Below, one piece after another: positions 5,611 through 5,723 of a stretch of DNA of 5,723 bases (positions within the stretch are counted from its first letter, which is position 1; each line of letters starts with the position of its first letter). The notes beneath the pieces were generated by a model, which made no database searches, was not told the DNA's origin, and saw only the letters and a list, made by a program, of their open reading frames with translations. The position numbers and the translations under genes are program-made. This DNA is from JALHRI01 sp044351685 (GTDB lineage Bacteria > Pseudomonadota > Alphaproteobacteria > Rickettsiales > UBA3002): contig JBILFK010000105.1 of NCBI GenBank assembly GCA_044351685.1, forward strand, positions 1 through 5,723, read 5' to 3'.

Positions 5611-5642
5611 TTACAGCATGTGAAAAAAGTGATTAATCACAT
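5610..5642 (+). promoter_or_regulatory. Candidate promoter with palindromic operator over the -10
   Basis: TTTACA (5610-5615, 5/6 to the -35 consensus) is followed after 16 bases by ATTAAT (5632-5637, 4/6 to the -10). The -10 lies inside the perfect 12-bp palindrome GTGATTAATCAC (5629-5640), which has an outer pair ATGTGA (5618-5623) and TCACAT (5637-5642). A regulator bound there would block polymerase, so repression of the gene starting at 5674 is a reasonable inference. The regulator is unknown. Confidence 0.4.
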
Positions 5643-5673
5643 CTCGTTTGCAGCGAGGGTTTGCCTTGGTGAA

Positions 5674-5723
5674 ATGGACATTCGACGCGTTAAACTTTCT
5701 CTAAGTTCTGACGAATTGCTCCT
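5674..5723 (+). CDS. Possible 5' end of a further gene, truncated by window
   Basis: The ATG at 5674 opens a frame reading MDIRRVKLSLSSDELL to the window end without a stop. It lies about 30 bases after the predicted start of transcription of the palindrome-covered promoter. GAGGG (5655-5659) lies 14 bases upstream, rather far for a Shine-Dalgarno; GGTG near 5668 is closer but weak. The frame is also open upstream of the ATG, so a start at GTG 5629 cannot be excluded. Only 16 codons are visible, so no family can be assigned. Confidence 0.4.
   Translation, partial: MDIRRVKLSLSSDELL

Noticed and set aside
5618..5642. CRP- or FNR-type binding site
   Set aside because: The TGTGA and TCACA halves are 13 bases apart instead of 6, and TGAT/ATCA are 2 apart instead of 4.
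1..5723. CRISPR array, insertion sequence or transposase
   Set aside because: No regularly spaced direct repeats and no transposase or integrase frame on either strand.

Overview
The window looks like part of an alphaproteobacterial chromosome. The clearest pointer is the methionine aminopeptidase, whose N-terminus (IDDSEDYRDTR before the catalytic fold) is the form I associate with Alphaproteobacteria. A stand-alone CinA/MoaB-type domain without the CinA C-terminal amidase, and several starts with no clear Shine-Dalgarno, fit the same group. I cannot name a genus. Most genes have moderate GC. One gene (2073-2711) is clearly AT-richer: about 36% GC over 2101-2700 by hand count, against about 55% in three sampled 60-base lines of map.

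Layout. The left end holds the 3' part of an unrecognised gene (to 359) and then an unrecognised 304-residue protein (462-1376) with a Gly/Ala-rich, probably membrane-active centre. A glutathione S-transferase-like gene (1381-1980, minus) converges on it, with only 4 bases between the stop codons and a 9-bp hairpin at the junction. Next, on the minus strand, comes the AT-rich gene for a small two-helix membrane protein. It is followed by a GC-rich block full of inverted repeats (about 2790-2957) that abuts the 3' end of a tRNA-Leu(UAA) gene (2954-3040, minus). The last 19-bp hairpin of this block includes the CCA end of the tRNA.

The right half is a conserved housekeeping-type stretch. A CinA-N/MoaB-like protein (minus) is divergent from map (plus). 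The stop of map overlaps the start of a short-chain dehydrogenase (ATGGTAA), so those two are probably one translationally coupled operon. After the dehydrogenase lies a 192-base AT-rich stretch with terminator-like hairpins, spaced A/T-tracts and a promoter-like element whose -10 lies inside a perfect 12-bp palindrome. A further gene seems to start at 5674 and runs off the window.

I do not see a convincing new multi-gene system. The items most worth following up are the palindromic block fused to the tRNA end, the AT-rich membrane gene beside it, the glycine-zipper protein, and the palindrome-covered promoter at the right end.
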